The notes under the pieces are model-generated. The model was not told the DNA's origin. It worked only from the letters and a program-made list of their open reading frames with translations, and made no database searches. Of a stretch of 64,000 bases of DNA, positions 62,284 to 64,000 are shown one piece after another. Every line of letters begins with the position of its first letter. The stretch's first letter is position 1. The position numbers and the translations under genes are program-made. This stretch comes from Bettongia penicillata ogilbyi (Eukaryota > Chordata > Mammalia > Diprotodontia > Potoroidae), in contig JAJHZJ010000335.1 in NCBI GenBank assembly GCA_023548195.1, positions 4,063,967-4,127,966 of the forward strand, read 5' to 3'.

Positions 62284-62308
62284 CCCCCCACCCCACCCCC
62301 ACCCACCC
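62284..62308 (-). other. C-rich run, potential G-quadruplex on the minus strand
   Basis: CCCCCCACCCCACCCCCACC followed by CACCC. Five C runs with one-base loops. Confidence 0.65.
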
Positions 62309-62354
62309 TAGTCATTCCCAGCTCTATATCACATGGCCCTCTGCTCACAGACAC

Positions 62355-62460
62355 ATAGATTTCGTGTTGGAAGAGACCTCCAGGCTCATCTAGAGTAGCC
62401 CATTCATTTTACAGATGAGAAAACTGAGGCTGAGAGGCTAACTAACTCCCCTTAAGTCTG
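62355..62460 (-). mobile_element. MIR-type SINE, left half
   Basis: 'ttggaagagacctccaggctcatctagag' near 62367-62395 and 'cattttacagatgagaaaactgaggc'. It stops abruptly at the next block. Confidence 0.78.
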
Positions 62461-62940
62461 GTGTGTTTATTTGAAGAAAAGTTTCTATCAGACCAGGCCT
62501 ATTTTTCCCTCTGTCATCTGAGATGTTTAGCTTATAGCTCCAAAGAAAACATTTATCACAACCCAAAAGGCTGCCACACAGAAATCAATAGATACCATCA
62601 CCATCTACTGTGTCAGAAAGGGAAAAGAGGAAGGAAAGGCATGGTCAGAAGAACAAGTTCCTACAAACAAACTGCTTTATTTGGTCAATGTGGACACGCC
62701 ACTTTTAGCTACAAGGATGTGGCTCATTTCACAGCTCTGGGAGGTCATGATAACGAGCCACGAAGGCTCACCCTGGATCTCAAAAAGCAATCATTAGCAT
62801 GTTATAATTGCTGTGCAAATCAGGAGGGTCATGCACATGTAGCCCAAGATGCTTTCCAGCACTCCATGAGGACCAGCAGTCGCCACTGCCATACATCTAC
62901 AAATTTTGCGTCACATTCAAGATAATGACCCAGAGGAGGT
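62461..62940. other. Repeat-free block with a 154-codon frame, candidate conserved non-coding element
   Basis: No repeat words for 480 bases. It has AGCATGTTATAATTGCTGTG and the octamer-like ATGCAAAT-type word GTGCAAATC (62813-62821). A 154-codon plus frame (62461-62925) begins exactly at the MIR edge, is rich in H, C and S, and resembles no family. I read it as non-coding. Confidence 0.3.
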
Positions 62941-63044
62941 GAAACATTCCGGAATGTTTCCTGAGGCAGCCCGGATGGGCACCTGTAATTTTAGAGATTT
63001 GGGCACTCCCTTCCTCAATGGTGTTGGTGGGGCTGCTGAATCAT

Positions 63045-63275
63045 TTCAGTCATGGCTGACTCTTCATAACCTTATTTGGGGTTGTCCTAGCAAAGATTCT
63101 GAAGGAGTTTGCCCTTCCCTTCTCCAGTTCATTTTATAGAAAAGGAAACTCAGGCAAACAGGGCTAAGTGACTTGCCCAGGGTCACACGGGTAGTAAGTG
63201 TCTGAGGTCACCTTTGAACTCCAGAATAGTCTTCCTAACTTCAAGCCCAGTGCTCCACCCACTGCACCCAGAATC
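63045..63275 (-). mobile_element. tRNA-derived marsupial SINE (MAR1/WSINE type), full length
   Basis: 'catggctgactcttcataac', 'agttcattttatagaaaaggaaactc', 'agtgacttgcccagggtcacacgggtagtaag' and 'gtgctccacccactgcaccc'. Confidence 0.88.
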
Positions 63276-63309
63276 CACTGCAGCGCTAATCAGCAATACC
63301 AATCTAGCT

Positions 63310-63375
63310 AATGGAGATAGACGTTAAAAAGAAGTAGTCCTTGCCCTTGAGAAATTTCCATTCTAGTGCTTTCTA
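63310..63375 (-). mobile_element. L2 tail scrap
   Basis: 'gtccttgcccttgagaaatttccattctagtg' near 63338-63369. Confidence 0.55.
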
Positions 63376-64000
63376 CCGATAGCAAATCATAACTCCCCCA
63401 TGCTTTCTGATTCTGTATACTTTTTTCACCACGTTTTCCCATAAATTAACCAAAAAAGATCTACTGAATAGACATGGACTTCTCTTTTTTGGTTGGGGGT
63501 AGGGGTGGGGGTGGAAAAGAGCCTTTCTAACAACCCCCCCAGGCAGTGCCACCCCTGGATCTCATTTGTGTCATGCCCCCTTTCCCCTCCCTTTGAAATC
63601 ACACACATGATCAATAACATTTTTTCTGTCACTTCTTGGGCCCAGTTTCTTCTTCTGAATCAAAACCAGATTGTGTGTCACATCCTGCAGGGCTGGGGTG
63701 AGGAGGTGGCAACTCCCTGGTTCTCCCACTTAGCAGGAAATGGGGTTCACATTGAAAAGAAAATAAGAGTAAGCCAAAAATTTGTGGCAGGTGGGTTTCT
63801 TCAAAGCATCAAAACCCAAGCAGCTGAGCCTAGCATGAAAACTGTCATAGGAGCGGATCCGATCAGAAGTTCAAAACTGGATTTGGAGGCAAGATCCCAG
63901 ACGCATCAGAGAAGCTCCTGGTCATCTGACTCAACTCATCCCCCCAGAGCTTTGGTGTTTCCCAGGCTCTAGTCTCCAGCAACCCGACAGCCAAATGGCC
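63376..64000. other. Non-repetitive stretch to the window end
   Basis: No recognised repeat. The 159-codon plus frame (63493-63972) starts in the G-rich run and has no domain. A G-quadruplex pattern (GGGGGTAGGGGTGGGGGTGG) is at 63495-63514. Confidence 0.45.

Noticed and set aside
62461..62925. Novel His/Cys-rich protein gene
   Set aside because: The length is compatible with chance in 64 kb and the start codon sits at a repeat edge. There is no signal peptide, zinc-finger spacing or splice pattern. Kept only as a low-confidence observation.
63493..63972. 159-codon plus frame at the window end
   Set aside because: It begins in a G-rich simple run and shows no domain. No splice or promoter context supports it.
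1..64000. Strand bias of L2 copies as evidence for a host gene's direction
   Set aside because: Plus-strand L2 tails at first seemed exclusive. The blocks starting 'tttattaagcacctact' turned out to be L2 on the minus strand, so both orientations are common.

Overview
This window is non-coding nuclear DNA from a mammal, almost certainly a marsupial. The clue is the repeat content. There are many decayed MIR/CORE-SINE copies. There are tRNA-derived SINEs of the type that begins GGGCAGCTAGGTGG (the MAR1/WSINE group, a marsupial hallmark), and one copy carries the tail expected of a SINE moved by an RTE-type LINE. Old LINE pieces of the L2, L3/CR1 and L1 type and CA, GA and GACA/GATA microsatellites fill much of the rest. 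Family names come from recognising sequence words by eye, not from a database search, so subfamily labels are provisional and element edges are good to roughly 10-30 bases.

I find no protein-coding gene, no exon I can defend, no RNA gene, no CpG island and no CRISPR array. Every open reading frame is short. The longest lie inside repeats: 201 codons in an L1 3' UTR at 14.4-15.0 kb and 174 codons in an L2 at 53.5-54.1 kb. The others show no recognisable domain. The window reads as an intergenic region or the inside of a large intron.

Layout. 0-7.5 kb: L2 pieces (0.1-0.4, 3.6-5.2 kb), an L3/CR1 piece on the minus strand (1.65-2.0 kb) and scattered MIRs. 7.5-13.5 kb: MIRs, an L3 piece (11.9-12.4 kb), a GATA/GACA microsatellite and three repeat-poor blocks that could be regulatory (8.07-8.33, 8.55-8.88 and 9.36-10.18 kb). 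13.8-15.0 kb: two L1 3' UTR fragments facing each other, one carrying a large GA-rich expansion. 15-21 kb: MIRs, L2 pieces, a 16-base G run and a repeat-poor AT-rich block at 16.4-16.7 kb. 21-32 kb: a GA tract, an L2 split by a tRNA-SINE, L1 tails, facing TG/CA arrays, nested SINE/L2 insertions and a palindromic MITE. 32-44 kb: an L3 piece, an LTR-like segment, a long L2 (35.8-36.7 kb), a 2.4 kb stretch without a recognised repeat (40.7-43.1 kb) and a full-length tRNA/RTE-type SINE. 44-55 kb: nested MIRs, two minus-strand L2 copies, L3 pieces, an L1 3' end and the best-preserved L2 (52.5-54.1 kb), which keeps a reverse-transcriptase motif and is split by a tRNA-SINE. 55-64 kb: MIRs, a second copy of the MITE, a Z-DNA-prone CA/CG microsatellite and several repeat-poor blocks (45.2, 58.4, 59.1, 61.0 and 62.5 kb are the best candidates for conserved non-coding elements).

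No genes work together here. The biology on view is layered retrotransposon history plus a handful of candidate regulatory islands. I found nothing that supports a new system.
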